Below, in pieces: positions 1 to 14,245 of a DNA stretch of 64,000 nucleotides. The notes beneath the pieces were generated by a model that saw only the letters and a program-made list of their open reading frames with translations, did no database searches and was not told the DNA's origin. The stretch lies in NCBI RefSeq assembly GCF_022458985.1, contig NC_061777.1:14845668-14909667 (forward strand), in the 5' to 3' direction. The number at the start of each line of letters is the position of its first letter. Within the stretch, counting starts at the first letter, position 1. A program made the position numbers and the translations under genes. The stretch comes from Mugil cephalus (lineage: Eukaryota > Chordata > Actinopteri > Mugiliformes > Mugilidae).

Positions 1-1802
1 GTAATTTGAACATAGATTACATAGACTGATACTGATTAAGACTTGGATGAACAGAGGAAGAGATGGAGAGATGAACATGAGAAACAAACATCACTGGAAA
101 CAACGATTTTACCTAAGAGAGATGCTGCATGCAAAGCAAAAAGGAAAATGCCACGTGGTAGAGATTGCCTAAAAAAAGGCAAAGACTGATTTGTTTGTCA
201 GAGTTGGTTGATGCCGAGTTCGATTGTGATTGCTCCCCCGCCTCGGGCTGTCTGTGCTGCCGGGTTCTCGTCACCTGCGGTCAGGTGAGGTTGGCCTCCG
301 CGTGCTCTGGTGTCCTCTGAGCATCATCGCCACTGACAGCATGCCTCACCATACACTCCATTGACTCTCTGACAGACAGGCTCCACTAGTATACGCAGTC
401 CCTGCTTTGTTGCCAGCGTGTGCGTGCTCATATTAAGTCAAAAAAAAAGAAAAAAAAAAGAAGAAAGATGTGCGATAGATGAGGGTACCACAGACCAGTA
501 CCACATTAACTTTATTCAAAGGTGCAGTCCAAACAGAGCTACGAGAGTCGTGCACGAGAAAAGCAAAGCGAAACAAGCGGGCTCCTGAACGGCTGTCACA
601 TCTGAAATGATCAGTCTATGTGTAAAGGAGTGTGCTAATAACCACAGAAGTCATCCAATGAGCCAAAAGGGATTAGTAGAGTCACCTTGAATCAGCAGTG
701 TCGTTTTGCCCAGTAAAATTGCATTATGGGAGCTGGAGCTGGGCTTGTGATTTGTGTTCTCCTGACAAGGCTTCAGTGTTCATTAGAGGCTGTGGTGAGC
801 AGCTCTTAGACTCTCAGGAGCCGCGCTCACTGGACGACTCTGACCATACTCACCCTGCTCACATATATATATATATATGATATTATAATATATCATATTC
901 TAATACATGAACTGGAAATGTAGGTCTTCTGTATTTAACTCTGACTGAATTTGATACTGTGGGTTTTACCAGTGGTTGTGTATAGCTGGAATATAGAGGC
1001 CAGACTGAGCCTGTGGAGCACCGTTAACCTGGTGTCTCCCTCCCACCATTGGTCTGCCAAGATGGGAAAGGGCTTCCCCATCCATGCTGTGTGCATGCAC
1101 ACTCACATGTCAGCATGGCGTGGCGAGAGAGACTCTGGAAATCTATTCGTTTGTGCATTTTGCACAGTATCTGTGACCCGTTACATGTGTTGGAGGCACA
1201 TCGCTACGCAGAATTAGCAGCCTTAGAGGATAGTGTGTGTTTCTACTGTGTGTCCTGCGTCTGCGTGACCATCCCTCCTTTCTTCCTTCCTTTGCATGAA
1301 TTAAATATGACAGTGCCGTTCCACCTCGATTGTCGCTCCCATTACAATGAACCAGCTATTTATTGGGGGCAAATTGATTTTGGGCTTAGCCTTGTTTATA
1401 AGCTTCTGCTCCTCGGACGCTGGTCATGAGTCAGCAGATTCGGCATCTCTGTTTAATATAATCGTCTTTTCAAAGGTAAGGCTAGCTCATGAAATATACA
1501 ACGGAGCGAGTGCCTCTGGAAATTAAATGTTTGTTCTGAATAAAAAACTGACAAAAAAAACAACAACTTTTCCCTTCACATGAGTCCAGATGATTAAAAT
1601 GTCTTGGTGAATGCTGAATGAAAAAGCAGAAGCTTTCTGCCAGTGAGGTGTCAACTGTTCGTCTTATATATAGGAGAGAAAAGAGTTACGGACACTGTGT
1701 GATGAACATCTCCCTCCCTGTCTCTCTTCCTTCTTTCTTTCTTTTCTGTCTTCTTTCTCTTATTCATCTGTCTATTGCTCACCCTTCCCCCCTGTTTTTC
1801 AG
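1..1802. other. Non-coding DNA upstream of the sv2c coding start
   Basis: I see no supportable coding exon here. The stretch has an adenine-rich run near 440-470, a short (AT)n run near 864-878, and ends in a strong pyrimidine tract (about 1715-1800) followed by an AG at 1801-1802, which reads as the splice acceptor of the first coding exon of sv2c. If so, most of this segment is the intron after a non-coding first exon that lies outside the window. The open frames in it have no recognisable protein similarity. Confidence 0.5.
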
Positions 1803-2012
1803 CCTGGCCCATGATTGCCACAGCCACTGTGGGTTATCTCCTGTGGTGACTGCAGACTCAAGAGTTTTCCTCCCTGCTACATCTAAAGACCCACGGATCT
1901 CACCATTCCTCCAGTCTCTTGCATTCACCCCCTTTTTTTTCCCCCTCTTCCCTCGTTCTCCTGCTTCCAATTACTCTCTGAACCCCTGTGAAGACCTACC
2001 AGTCGAGACAGA
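1803..2012 (+). other. sv2c: Probable sv2c 5' UTR (start of coding exon)
   Basis: This segment lies between a good acceptor (long C/T tract then AG at 1801-1802) and the sv2c ATG at 2013. It is inferred to be 5' untranslated sequence in the same exon as the start codon. It is pyrimidine-rich. The acceptor is an inference from consensus only; a transcription start inside this stretch is not excluded. Confidence 0.5.
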
Positions 2013-3304
2013 ATGGAGGACACTTACAATAACAGGACTTCCCTAGTTAAGGGGGCCAAGGACATGGTCAAGGAGGCCAAGCGGCACACGGCGAAGAAGG
2101 TCAACAAGGTGGTTGACCGTGCCACAGATGAGTACTCGGCTCACCACAACTACAGCCGGTTCCAGGACGAGGAGGACGAAGACGCGGATTTCTACCGGAA
2201 CCCCCCGAAGCAGGACGGCGAGAGCTACCATGAGAACGAAGAGGGCTCCAGCGACGCCACGGAGGGCCACGACGATGAAGACGAAATATACGAAGGGGAA
2301 TACCAGGGGATCCCCTCAGACAAGAAGCGCAAGGAGGGCCATGTGGCGCTGGGACAGCCGGTGTCAGATGCCACAAGGGACCGTAGCGAGCTGGAGCAGG
2401 AGAGGCAGGCTGACGAAGAGGAGCTGGCCCAGCAGTACGAGCTGATCATCCAGGAGTGCGGCCACGGGAGGTTCCAGTGGCAGCTGTTCCTGGTGCTCGG
2501 GCTGGCGCTCATGTCAGACGGGGTGGAGGTGTTCGTGGTGGGCTTTGTGCTGCCCAGCGCAGAGACAGACATGTGTGTGCCGAACTCCAGGTCAGGATGG
2601 CTAGGTAAGGACCCTGTGTGTATTTTTTTATGCCTGACCACGCATCTACTCACTGGAAGTTATGCAATTCCCTTATTAATGATGAAATGGAGCCTGATAA
2701 GTTTGGATTATTTAAATCACAGCTAGAAGACATTTGGCCTGGCTTTGGTTAGCTTTCATCAGATGGAACCTTCATCAGCTAATTTAATTTAATTGTACTG
2801 TAACATATGATATGCATTGTATCTACTAATAGGTCATTTTTAGGAGTATGTTAATATATTTTGGTTAAAAACATGATGCAGATTTGCTAAATGTCATGAA
2901 TACAATAATAATAATAATTATAAGCAAAAATTAGCTTGAGCTGCACAAAGCAGAATCCTCTGCTAAAAACTGAAGGTCCAGAGTGTCAAAGATCTGTGTC
3001 TGCAGGGAGGGAATAATGAAAAGATGTGGAGCTGCATTCTGGGGACGGTGGGATCAAATGATGTTTGACTCATGTGTGGCCCTGAAAGCGTGGATATCCT
3101 AGCCTCTGCTCTTTAGATTTTAAACTGTTTTCTTTTTAATTTTTTGGTCTGTCCGAGTTTTACAAATATAGTGAGCCACTAGAGAGCTCTTTTGGGGTGC
3201 AATTACTCTTCCTGGTTACATAATACTTTTTTTTTTTTTTTTTAGCAAAAGAAGCTGGGAAATATAAATGTAGTTTGTCTTAATGGTGCAGTATTACAGC
3301 ATTC

Positions 3305-3360
<56 letters not shown>

Positions 3361-6300
3361 GAAAAATAGGATTAGCTCAGTGTGACAGCCCTATACATGT
3401 CAAACTTCATCCTATAGTTTGACGTGGATGAGGTGTTTCGTTCGACTGGCCTCCATGTCAAGATTAAGAGGGTAGCAAGTATTCCCCGTGTGCTCTGTGG
3501 GCTAAGGTGGAGTCTCAGCGGCCCCAGTAGCTGCAGGTGTGTAATCCATCACCGTGGAGCGGCGTAAGGGGGCTGACTCACCGTGTGTCACTACCAGAAC
3601 GGAGACAACATTAAATCAAGCGCACAGCCCTTTAGATAATAACTGCCACAGTGAGATAAAAACAATACATCAACTTCACTGCAGCGTCCGATTCATACGG
3701 TAGGGCTTCATACGGAGGGTTGAGACAGAAAGTTTGGAAATCTGAATTACGTTAAGTAAATGTCCATACAATTGTTTAAGGCAGGCAAAACTCATTGATA
3801 TCTGGCAAGCTGCAATTTCAGTTTTCTATTACCAAGTATCCATGTAAACTCCTCCCTACACGAGCCCAAGTCCTGCAGGCGTTCATGCTCCACGCTCTGC
3901 TTCTCCTTGTTCGTGACTCCATCCCTCACCCTCTGTCCCTCCCTCTCACCCTCCCATTCTATGCGCCTCTCTTTTCCTTTCCCATCCCCCCGCCTCCCCG
4001 CTTCCTCTTTTCTCCCTCTGATTGCCCCGAGGCTCCTCCCCGTCGAGGTGAACATGATTGGTGTGTATGTGTGCGTGAAGCCTACATGATTGCTATGACC
4101 TTGTTGGTATCCATTTGGAGTTTGCCACGCTAATTACAGTTGATTATAGCCAACAAAAAGGAAGGGAGTCCATGTTTTACAGGTGCCATGGCAATGTCTG
4201 GCTGTGTTTTAGTGTAGAAATAAACAGGCAATTACATAAATGAGATTTCTTGTATTTAACCTAGCGGTGGCCTTGCAATGACATGTGCACTTCATGGTGG
4301 TCGTTGTAGTGGGAATTAAAAATTTCACTGAGTACGTGGACCAAAGTGCTCAGTGTTGAACACACCCAGGTTCAGTTTTAGCCTATTGTGATTGGTTATG
4401 GCTGCATGAACAATACTGTTATCTTAGACAATGCAATGTTTGTATCTTCAGACAATCCTCACTGTGTTTGCATGGTTTGTTACTTATGGTTGGGTCACAT
4501 TTGTATTCAGAAGCCGGAATTTCCGAGTTCCAAGGTCAAATTGTCAACTCAGAAAGTCGTAGAATTTTCACTACCCCAGAGATGAGTTTCCAAGATGGCT
4601 GTTACAGCGTAAATTAAGTTTTTCATGTGTTATATGGGAACTACAAGCCCATGTCGCACTAACAACGGTTACGAGCGATAGCCTGGTAAAACTCAAACAG
4701 AGCCAAACAACACTGTGGCAAACTGTGATTAATCGTGTATTTTTTTTCCACGTTCAAATTAAACAATTAAAAATGTTGAATATCTTTATAAATTTCTACC
4801 TGGTGTGGTCTTGTAGATTTCATCACTGTAAATAATTCTGGTAAAAAAACTTATGAGTCTGTTCCATTTGTGTAGCTTAAATAGCCTAAATTATAGCAAT
4901 AATATTAGTTAATGTCATGATTATCAAGTTATACTCAGACTTTGCTGTAACTTAACGCACTTAAAAGTGAAGGATATGTGGTTGATTTCCTCAACTAACT
5001 ATTCAAAGATCACAACACATTTAATCAGGGTACGCACAAAAAATTACATTCAAAGTTTTAAGATTTCTGGACTTCATTTTCCAATACGTTTAGTGTAAGC
5101 GCCTGGAACAATTCATCACTGAGGAAGAATATGCACAATGCACTATCTATCAATCTACATACATTAAATAACATGGACTAAAACTGCATGTTTTTTTGTT
5201 TTGTTTTTTACCACCGGTGAACTTAAATTATACTTACCGAGCAAGTGCTTTCGCCATGCTGTTGTGTGTAATGATGCCAAGTTGACAAAATAACTTTAGC
5301 TAAACGGTAGCTTCCTCTCTACCCTGTCAGCAGCCAGTCTCTTCGGTCTTAGTGCTACAATTTTCTTCAGGTGAAAGCACTTTGGTGTACGATTTCTTGT
5401 TTATAGCACTGCCTTCTGCTTTGGCAGTAGTCTTTGCAAACACTGTGGACTGCAAGAAGCAACGTAAGGACAGCAGTGCTTTCATCCATTTGTAGCACAA
5501 TTAACCACAACTTCAGCGTGTCCCTGTCCCTGTAAGGCAGTCTGTGAAAGCTTTGTGGTGTGTGGTGCCCTACATTTTGGTGAAAGCTATATGCTTTGAG
5601 TATGTCCGCACACAGAATCAGCGGCATTACTCCACTCTTCCCACGTGTTTCTCCCTGCTGACTCAACTCCTGTGGTCATATCCAGACTAAGTATGGCTAA
5701 TGTTACGTGTTAGACACACGTCTCTCTCGGTCTCAGCGAGTTTGTCAATCATTTAGATACTTAATATTGCATTCGTTAATGGTTTCCGATTATACTGTTC
5801 CTGTTCAATAGTGGAAAATTTGCAAGGACTTTTATCCCTACAAATAAATGGAAAAACATATCACCAAACCCTAAGAGAATAAGAAGGTATCCTTAGACTT
5901 GACAAACATAAACACTAACTCATTATATATTAAGAGCTTAAAATCCATTTGAAGGGCTGAAACGATTTCAATAACGTCCATGAAAAAAAAATCAATAAAT
6001 ACAAAAAAACTTTATAATCACGTAAATTATAAAATAGCTGTTTGTGGTTTGATCAGTTCCACCTGAGCTGGACTTCTTCATAGTTGCACTGTGCAGCCCC
6101 ATTAACCACAGAACCGACAGAGACAGGGGCCTACAGCCCAGACTGAGCCGAGTGTAATGGGATAATGCAGTACGCAGAGGTCTGAATCGGACGGATGAGT
6201 GAAAAGCTGATTCGATTACTGAATTGAATTTGGTCCCACTAGTATCCCGCTCTCGCAGGAATCTTTACATCAGAATTAGTGAAAGACGGAGTGATGGGCT

Positions 6301-9300
6301 AGGACTGGAGGAGTTAAATACGCTCTAAACATGTTAAACAGGCGTGGACGATGTGGGGCAGAAGCGGCGGGGAAGAGGATATAGGCGCTGTGAGACACGA
6401 AGCAAGTTAGAGAGCAATAATTGGACGAGAGGTGTGGGTGGACGTGGGCAGGGAGAGGTGGAGACTGGTGGTATTTGGTACAGCAACAATGTGAGGGAGA
6501 GGCTCAGCTATCATCTCAGACACAACAGACAAAGGGAACACATCACCCTATCATTACTCGTTTGTTCTCTTAGGCTGTCTGCTCTGATGCTGAAACTCCC
6601 CTCATTTTCCCCTCTCATGCTCAACTCGCCTCTCCTCGTTTTCATTTAACAGCCAGCTCTCCTTTTCTGCTGTCGATACCCCCCCTCCCCCCTCCACCCC
6701 CCGTTTTCTTGTTTCTGCTCTACTTTATCTCCTCCTTCCTTTTCGTCCTCATGTGATCTCTTGTACCTCTTCCTCCGCCCGTGTCCCAACTTCGCTCTCG
6801 ACCTCCGACTCCACAGCACTTCTCCCTCTTTGTCTCTTTTCATTTCCTGTCGTGCTCTGACTCTTTCTCCCTGCCTGTGTGTGCCAGCTGGCTGGCTGTG
6901 TGGGGCTGCGTGGTCCAGGGGCAGCTGAGCATGGCTAAACTGCAGCAAGATCGCAGCGTCACTGCAGAGATTACACTACTTGAATAGCGCAGCTAGCTTC
7001 ACGATGTGTGGGAGAATGTTTTTGTGTGTGCGCGTGTTTGGGTAGCAGTAGTGTCAGCTACAACTAAACCATGTCTAAACGTTCAGTCTTATCAGGGCTA
7101 CATTGCATCAGTGTATTTCACACCAATTATCACAGTCTTTAATGTTAATGGAGGCTGGATCATCACTGATGCTGAGTGACTAATTTCAAACGATGCATCC
7201 CAAGCCCTACAAAAGGATGCCTTCCATACAAGACGCCATTGAAATCCTGCCCCCACTGATGTGACTTAAATATGACAAAAAGCTACAATCTCTCTTTCTG
7301 CGGAGGTGGCAGAAGACGGAGGCACGAATCCGATCAAACTGACACGATGTAGTACAAACGTGATTACACGCTGCTGTGGAGGACAGGAGCTGTTGACAGT
7401 GGAGCGAAAGAGGAAACTAAGGCAAATACTGTAAATGAGAGGGGAGGAGAGGGGAAAGGGAAATTGTGAGCGAGGTATGAGAGGAAATGGAGATAAAAAG
7501 TGATTGGATGGTACCGCAGCTGGTGCGTTCCTTGACATTATCATCACTATTAATTAAACAGGAGGTGTATTCTGTCCAGTGCTGAAACAGTTTGCGCCGC
7601 TGAGAGCGACAAGCATCAAAGCATGAAATCAGAGAAGAGGTCTTGATGCAGCTCAGCGCTCCCCGGGCTCTCAGGGGACTCCTAGGTTTGTGACAAGGCA
7701 GAAAACAGCACCGGGGCCTTCCCCATCCTCCCCTCCTCGCTCTCTTTCTCTCACCATGTCTGGCAGTTCCCTCATTTGTTATCCCCTCCGTTGCTTTAGC
7801 CGTTGTATGTTCCCTCCATCACCCACACTTCAACCTTTTAATCCATGCATTAGATTGACTCTGATCTAGAAAGCACTAAATCTCTTTTAGTTGCCTACAC
7901 GAGCAACTCTGTAGATTTTGAGTGATATTTAGATCAGAGGTCTGATCTAACTGATGGAGAGATTAAGTAGGGACCCCCCACCTATTATACGTGTTCTGTT
8001 TTAATCTCAGCCTAGTGCTTCTAATATACATTATTATCATTTTGCATTCAATATTTAGCAGATAATACACAGGTGCAACTGCCATAAACATAAACCTACC
8101 TGACGTATATGTCATGCACTGTTAGCTTCTCTTTTGCTAATTGCAGCATCTGGGGTCTGAATAGGCTCTCAACAAATTGCGGAGAACCTGACAGAGTCAA
8201 CATGTAATGTGCGGACTGGCCCGATTGGCTCAGCAGGAATAGGGGCGGGGCCTTAGATTGACAGGTCTCAGCTAGTGCAGTGCTCTGTGTGAAACGATGC
8301 ACTGTTGAGACAGCTCCTGTATCGCTGAATGAGTGAAGTGCTGACTGAAATATAACGTCTTCTGCCTCCATTTATCCCTTTACTCAAAATATATTGGATT
8401 CATGTTAATGTGTATTTAAAGAAATTTCAATTTGACACAAATGTCTTATCAACCAAAGATTTTGTGATCCCTCTGCAGTACCTCCACGGACCCCCTAGGG
8501 GTCGCGGACCCCCTGTTGAAGACCTATACTTTAGATGAGGGCTGTCAAACTCATTTGAGTTTGGAGAATGTCTACATTTAATAAACTATCCTTGCAATAA
8601 GTGCAATAAGGGTACATTGCTGTCTGCTCCATGTTGTGGGCCAGATAAGACACTCTAATGGGCCGCTTTTGGCCCCCGGGCCCTATGTTTGTATGACACT
8701 CCCATTCCTGGACATGTCTCATGTAGTGTTACAAAAACCTGTGAGCTCCCTTGACACACTTCTCCAATTAAAACTGAACGGCTTCTCCAATTAAAACTGA
8801 GCGGTATTATTTGTGTTATGTGGAATGTTACATATAAATAAGGACATTACATAAGTCAGTTAGTTAGGAGGCGCGTCAGTAAGTTAATCACAGGTGCTGC
8901 TCGAATAATGGCTTCTTTGGAATCTGAAAACCACGGAAAATATTACCCTGAAAGGTTGAGTGTGATTCATGAACGAAATCGAATGACCTCTTCAGAAAAA
9001 GGGCGCACAATTCTGCTCGAGTATGCGGCCATAAAATCTGAACACGACAAGTTAATTCTACAGAAAGCCTGCATTGTTAGAGGGTGTCTGTGCTATTTTT
9101 GCATTATATTACTCCGCTGTTCCTGTTTGCCAGTGCGGACACTGCTGACGTCATGCTCCGTGATACTGTGGAGCAAGTCCGACAGAACATCGATAAAATT
9201 CATTACGTAATTGGCTGTCCTCTGAGAGATGTTGCTCATTAGGTAACAGTTTTATTGCTATTACAGGAGCCAGCATTTTCTGTCCCTCTTTTGTGCCAAA

Positions 9301-12300
9301 AAACAAACCCCCAAAAAACAGGCCTCTGGATGTTTGAATGAAAGGCCTCTCGGTGTTTCTCCGTGCAACGTACATCTATCCTGTCTTTAACGAAGCAAAT
9401 GTGAACTTGCTTTAAATATGGAACTGAATTTATGGTGCCTTCAGGCGAGTATCTAGATGGCTGCCAAATGTGACCAATAGCTCGGTTTTGACCCCCGAAG
9501 CGAAAGAGTCGTAGAGATATCTACTCACAGCAGAGGAGAGCTGACTGTAGACATTACACAACAGAAGGGAAATGCATCTCGCCACTGAGATTACTGTAAT
9601 GGGATAAGTCCATACGGCCGAGTCGTATCACTCCATATGTGACTGCAACCTTCACGTCATTCACTTCATTTTGTGTGGAGCAACCAACACAAATTATCTC
9701 TAGAAACCGTATTCACGTCTTGTGCATGAATATGCTTCTTAAAAACGCTGCTGATCAGAGCGGATTTACACAACAAAAGGAGGTATTTTTTTAAAAAGTA
9801 AGAAACATCCAGGTGACGTGTCTGTGAAGCCACTAACCCCGCGACTCCATGTGCAACACGGGCCCGAGCAGTAATAACGGCTCCTCTCCTCGGGGCAGGA
9901 TCATGATAATCAGTGAGAGAAATCAATGCTGTTTTGTTGGAGCATTGATCCCATTTGTGACGAGAGAGATTAAACCGAGAGCAGAGGGCCCCTTTTGTAA
10001 AGTCACCCCGCGTTACTGTTCACATTTATCTCCTCATTGATCGGGACCTGCTTTACACACTGTATTTACTCATTAGTGTTAAATTGCGTTACGGGTGCCG
10101 CGGGTAATCCGACTGGGGCTCAGTGTCTTCGGTCAGAGCTCCAATTGTAAGGATCCAGTCAGTAGCAGGGACACTGCACAGCTTTAAAATAGAACATTGT
10201 TGTTGGTGCGAAACTGGATCGTCTAAATCTAATCTTGTCAATAAAAGATCACACACACTCACAATCGTCTCCACATATAGTGTTGTTATAGAGTGTGATT
10301 CAATATAAGTGCTTCAGCATTTGCCCTCAGAAGACTATTTAGAGGACGCCTGATTTGGCTTGATTTGACTGATTAGAATCATCCAAAAATGTTGCTCCAT
10401 TCACTTTATGAATTGCAATGCTATGATAATACATAGATTTAATATTTTATCGCAAGAGGAAGGCTGTTGTTTAGTGTATTCAATAAAAATGCTTCTCCTA
10501 ACGGCTGAGAACTGTCTGATAGTTTCTGTGGTTGCATATCTGTAATTATGATATGATGCCGAGGCTATGATCAATATTTTCACGTTGCCCGTGGCCACTT
10601 ATATGCTCATTAAAGCTTCTAAAAGCTTCACTGTGTTGTCCGAAGCTAGCCTCACATCCATCGCATCAGAGTTAGCAGCTAGCTAGAGAACAAAATTGAG
10701 GGGATTTGCAAGAGACGTCTGAGGAGACCAAAAGCTTAAACAAAATCACTGTCTACTTACAAGTCCATTAAACGGCGTACGTCACATGCTTACAGTTCCC
10801 AAAGAGCATGTTTAATGTTTGAAAGAATCAAATTGTCTGCGGAAGGATAAACCCTGCTAATTTCTTCATAAAGTGGCACAGGATAGCGGATTGATGATGA
10901 ATCAGCGGATTCTTTCTGCAGCCCATCATGTAACAAAAGTGCAAAAATGTGCAAAACATCAGCGAAATTTTACAGTTTATGCTTATTAACTTTTCTACTT
11001 TAATATTACAGGCAAATTCTATCAATAGTAACGTCATTATTTGCGATGTTGCTAACTTTATTATAATACTGAGTGAAATAATCCCCGTGTCCACACATGA
11101 GGACATCATTTTTTTCCAAAAACGACTTCCTGTTCAAAGACGATGCTTAGTTTTAATAGTTCTTAGATCCTGATAATCCCAAATAAAGAGAAAAGAGAAA
11201 TTAAAAATGCACACCAAACAACAGCTCAGGTCTCAGGAGGTTAGCAAACAATACTCATCCTCTCTCCTCCTTCCAGGCAGCGTCGTTTACCTGGGCATGA
11301 TGGTCGGAGCGTTCTTCTGGGGAGGGATGTCTGACAAAGTGGGCCGCAGGCAGTGCCTCCTCATTTGCATGTCCACGAACGGCTTCTTTGCCTTCCTGTC
11401 GTCTTTCGTCCAAGGATACGGCCTCTTCCTGCTTTGCCGTCTCGTCGCAGGATTCGGGTAAGTCTGACGAGTCGGAGGTCATTTTGAGGCCAACGCCTGG
11501 TTGAGGCCAACATGGGGAGGGCCACATTATCAAATGTGGAAATCAAAGTGCGCGTCACTGACAAATAATTAATCACGTAAAATCTGTGAGTGTCTCTGTC
11601 TCTCCTAATTATTACTCCCTGTGTTGACATCCACTGTTGAAGCTGCTCAAAGGAGATGAAAGCCATTTTCCTTAATGAATACTTAAAGCCAGTTTTCCTC
11701 TCACCACTTCACGGAAACTTTGCATGTTGTGATTATCTGACTGCAGAGGGCTTCCTTTTCTGCTGAATGCAATTTTCCCCTAACTGCAAATACAGTTAAT
11801 GACCAGTGCCTAAGTTGCTACAGCCAATGTCACTCTCACTCCATAACAAAACCTCTAATACATCCTGTCTATTCTATATCTATTCTTTATTCCCAGAATG
11901 TTTTAAAAATAACCAGAGATATGCTGTCAAGTGCGATTTATTACGATCTCCTCTTTGGCAGCACAAGTGTTCCTTTAAGAGCTAATTTAGTAATTGCATT
12001 GACATCATCCTCCCAGAAGACCTTCAGAGTAATTGAAAAGACTGTCCAGACTGCCAATGTGACCTGTGCTCCTGAGTCGAGAGGAACTGGCAATAAAGAT
12101 TTCTGTTACGTTTGGGGATCATATGCTTGTTTCGCTGCTTTCTTCTTCTTAACTGCATTTGATTTACCAAGTTTTCAATAGAAGACAATCTCCACACTTG
12201 ACAGTTGACAGAGGAAATTGACTGAATAAAGTTCCATGAGTCATTTTTTTTAATTACAAATTCGTTCTCTGGTTTCTTGCAGGATAGGAGGTGCTGTGCC

Positions 12301-13267
12301 CATAGTTTTCTCCTTCTTTGCGGAGGTGTTGTCCCGGGAGAAAAGAGGAGAACACCTCAGCTGGCTCTGTATGTTCTGGATGATTGGAGAGATCTATGCA
12401 TCCGCCATGGCCTGGGCCATCATACCGCACTACGGTGAGTTTACCACATTGACTGATGCCCCCCCGGTCTGAAAACCAGCTTGGCTTGACAGTGGGTCAC
12501 GATTTATTTATTGCACGCTGAAGCTGCACAAAGGGAGAAAGAACAACAGATTGGTGCAAAGACTCAGGAAGCCTTAATCCTTAAATTGAAAGCGAAAGGA
12601 CACATTCTGCCAATTATGTGCAGTAAAAAAAAAAAAAAAAAGCTATATACTCTGTTACCATTAACAGGATTAAATTTACTGATAGGATGCTTGCAAATGT
12701 GACTTTATGCTAAGCTCCTGGCTGCAGTGACTGAACTGTAAAGCCTGTAAAGCTGCCAAGTTTTCAAGCCATGTGAATCAATCACTTAATAGCGGTGAGA
12801 CGCTGCAAACTGGGGGAGGCAGAGGTTAAGAGATTAACGTATGCACGGATCCCATAGAGTAGGACAGGCCCGTGGGGAGAGAAAGGTGTGATTTATGACA
12901 AAGGTGCATTAGATGTTAACTGCACTGATCATGCGAAGAAACAAAACAAAGCTTTCCTCCTCTCCTCTTGATGGTTCCATTTAGTTTCTTCCATCCTTTA
13001 TTTATTTATTTATTTATTTTTACCCTGCTTGCCTTTCCTCTTCCTGCCACCCCTCTCCTCCTGTTTTGTACTCTCCCCATCTCTCTGTCTGACTCCGTCC
13101 TTCCCTTTATTACCTCTCCTCTCTCTCCATTCTCTGTCTCCGCAGAGTGTTCTTCTTGATCAAGCATAATTAGGTTTTTCTCCTTGCTCTAATAGGACAA
13201 AGCTACATCTAGAGGTGATTTATGGCCAGACCATGCTTTAGCCAACCTGTGACGTCAGGGAGAGAGA

Positions 13268-13303
<36 letters not shown>

Positions 13304-13418
13304 GTTGCTGCAAGTAGCTTGGGTGATGTTTTACTGCTGCTGCAGACGCAGACAGGTCTTCTTCAAGGGAAATTGAAGACAATAACATCTGACACTGGGA
13401 GAGGTCATTTGAGTTGAG

Positions 13419-13477
<59 letters not shown>

Positions 13478-14148
13478 GCAACCTAATGGAGTATCTCAGT
13501 TGTCTTGTAATGTTGCTCACAAAAGCGAACGCACATGACCGACTACACACTGCAGAATGTACACGGGTGACATGGATGAACAGGAACACGCTGGTAAAGG
13601 ACTCGCCAAACTTCTCCGAGTCCAGAGCGAGTGTCCATGAGGAAACTCAGCCGTCGGATCTGCTGATATCGTACCGAGGCGACGGCAGTGGTCTCACTTT
13701 GCTCCCATTCTCACTCCCACCCGGCTTGCCTCTCCGAGGGGGAACTACGTGTCTCGCATGCACGCTCCCAACGCTCACTAGAGGGTTTTTATGTTTCCCC
13801 CAAAGTGCTGCAGTGCCTTCAACCAACGGCGCTGCGATGTGTGGGGGCGAAAAGCCTCCTGCAGAGACACCTGTGCAAACACGGAGGTGCAAGTGATCGG
13901 TTATGATACAAGTGAGTCAACTCTGACGTTTAATGCTCTATTAGAGCTCCCATTCATCATCTCCACTCGCTGACTCCTAATGTCTCCCAGAAGCCCCCTG
14001 CCAGACTCGCAGCTGGAGCCCTGACGGAGGTCTGCTCTGCGCAGATCCTCGTCACACTGACGTGAGAGTTTGAGGAGTTTAGTTGCTGCCGAGCAGGATC
14101 ACAAGAGTAACCTCATTAGGCACTGCTCTGAGCTAGATTAAAGTTTAA

Positions 14149-14245
<97 letters not shown>

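Larger units (their letters stand above)
2605..11276 (+). other. sv2c intron 1 (8.7 kb)
   Basis: Large intron between GTAAGG at 2605 and the acceptor AG at 11275-11276. It holds a TG microsatellite, pyrimidine-rich tracts (about 3900-4030 and 6640-6870), a possible THAP-like remnant near 5367-5666, and a cluster of hAT-like repeat remnants at 8478-8706. No further sv2c exon is needed, because the flanking exons join in frame and match the family without a gap. Confidence 0.85.

Noticed and set aside
1618..2046. 142-codon open frame running into the sv2c start
   Set aside because: It reads through the pyrimidine tract and acceptor; composition is low-complexity (F, L, S, P) and it is not in the sv2c frame.
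2043..2653. Open frames on both strands overlapping the first sv2c exon
   Set aside because: They are alternative-frame readings of a GC-rich coding exon; the sv2c frame alone matches a protein family.
13209..13896. Open frames on both strands around the TG and CA runs
   Set aside because: Their length comes from Val-Cys or Thr-His repeats encoded by dinucleotide microsatellites.
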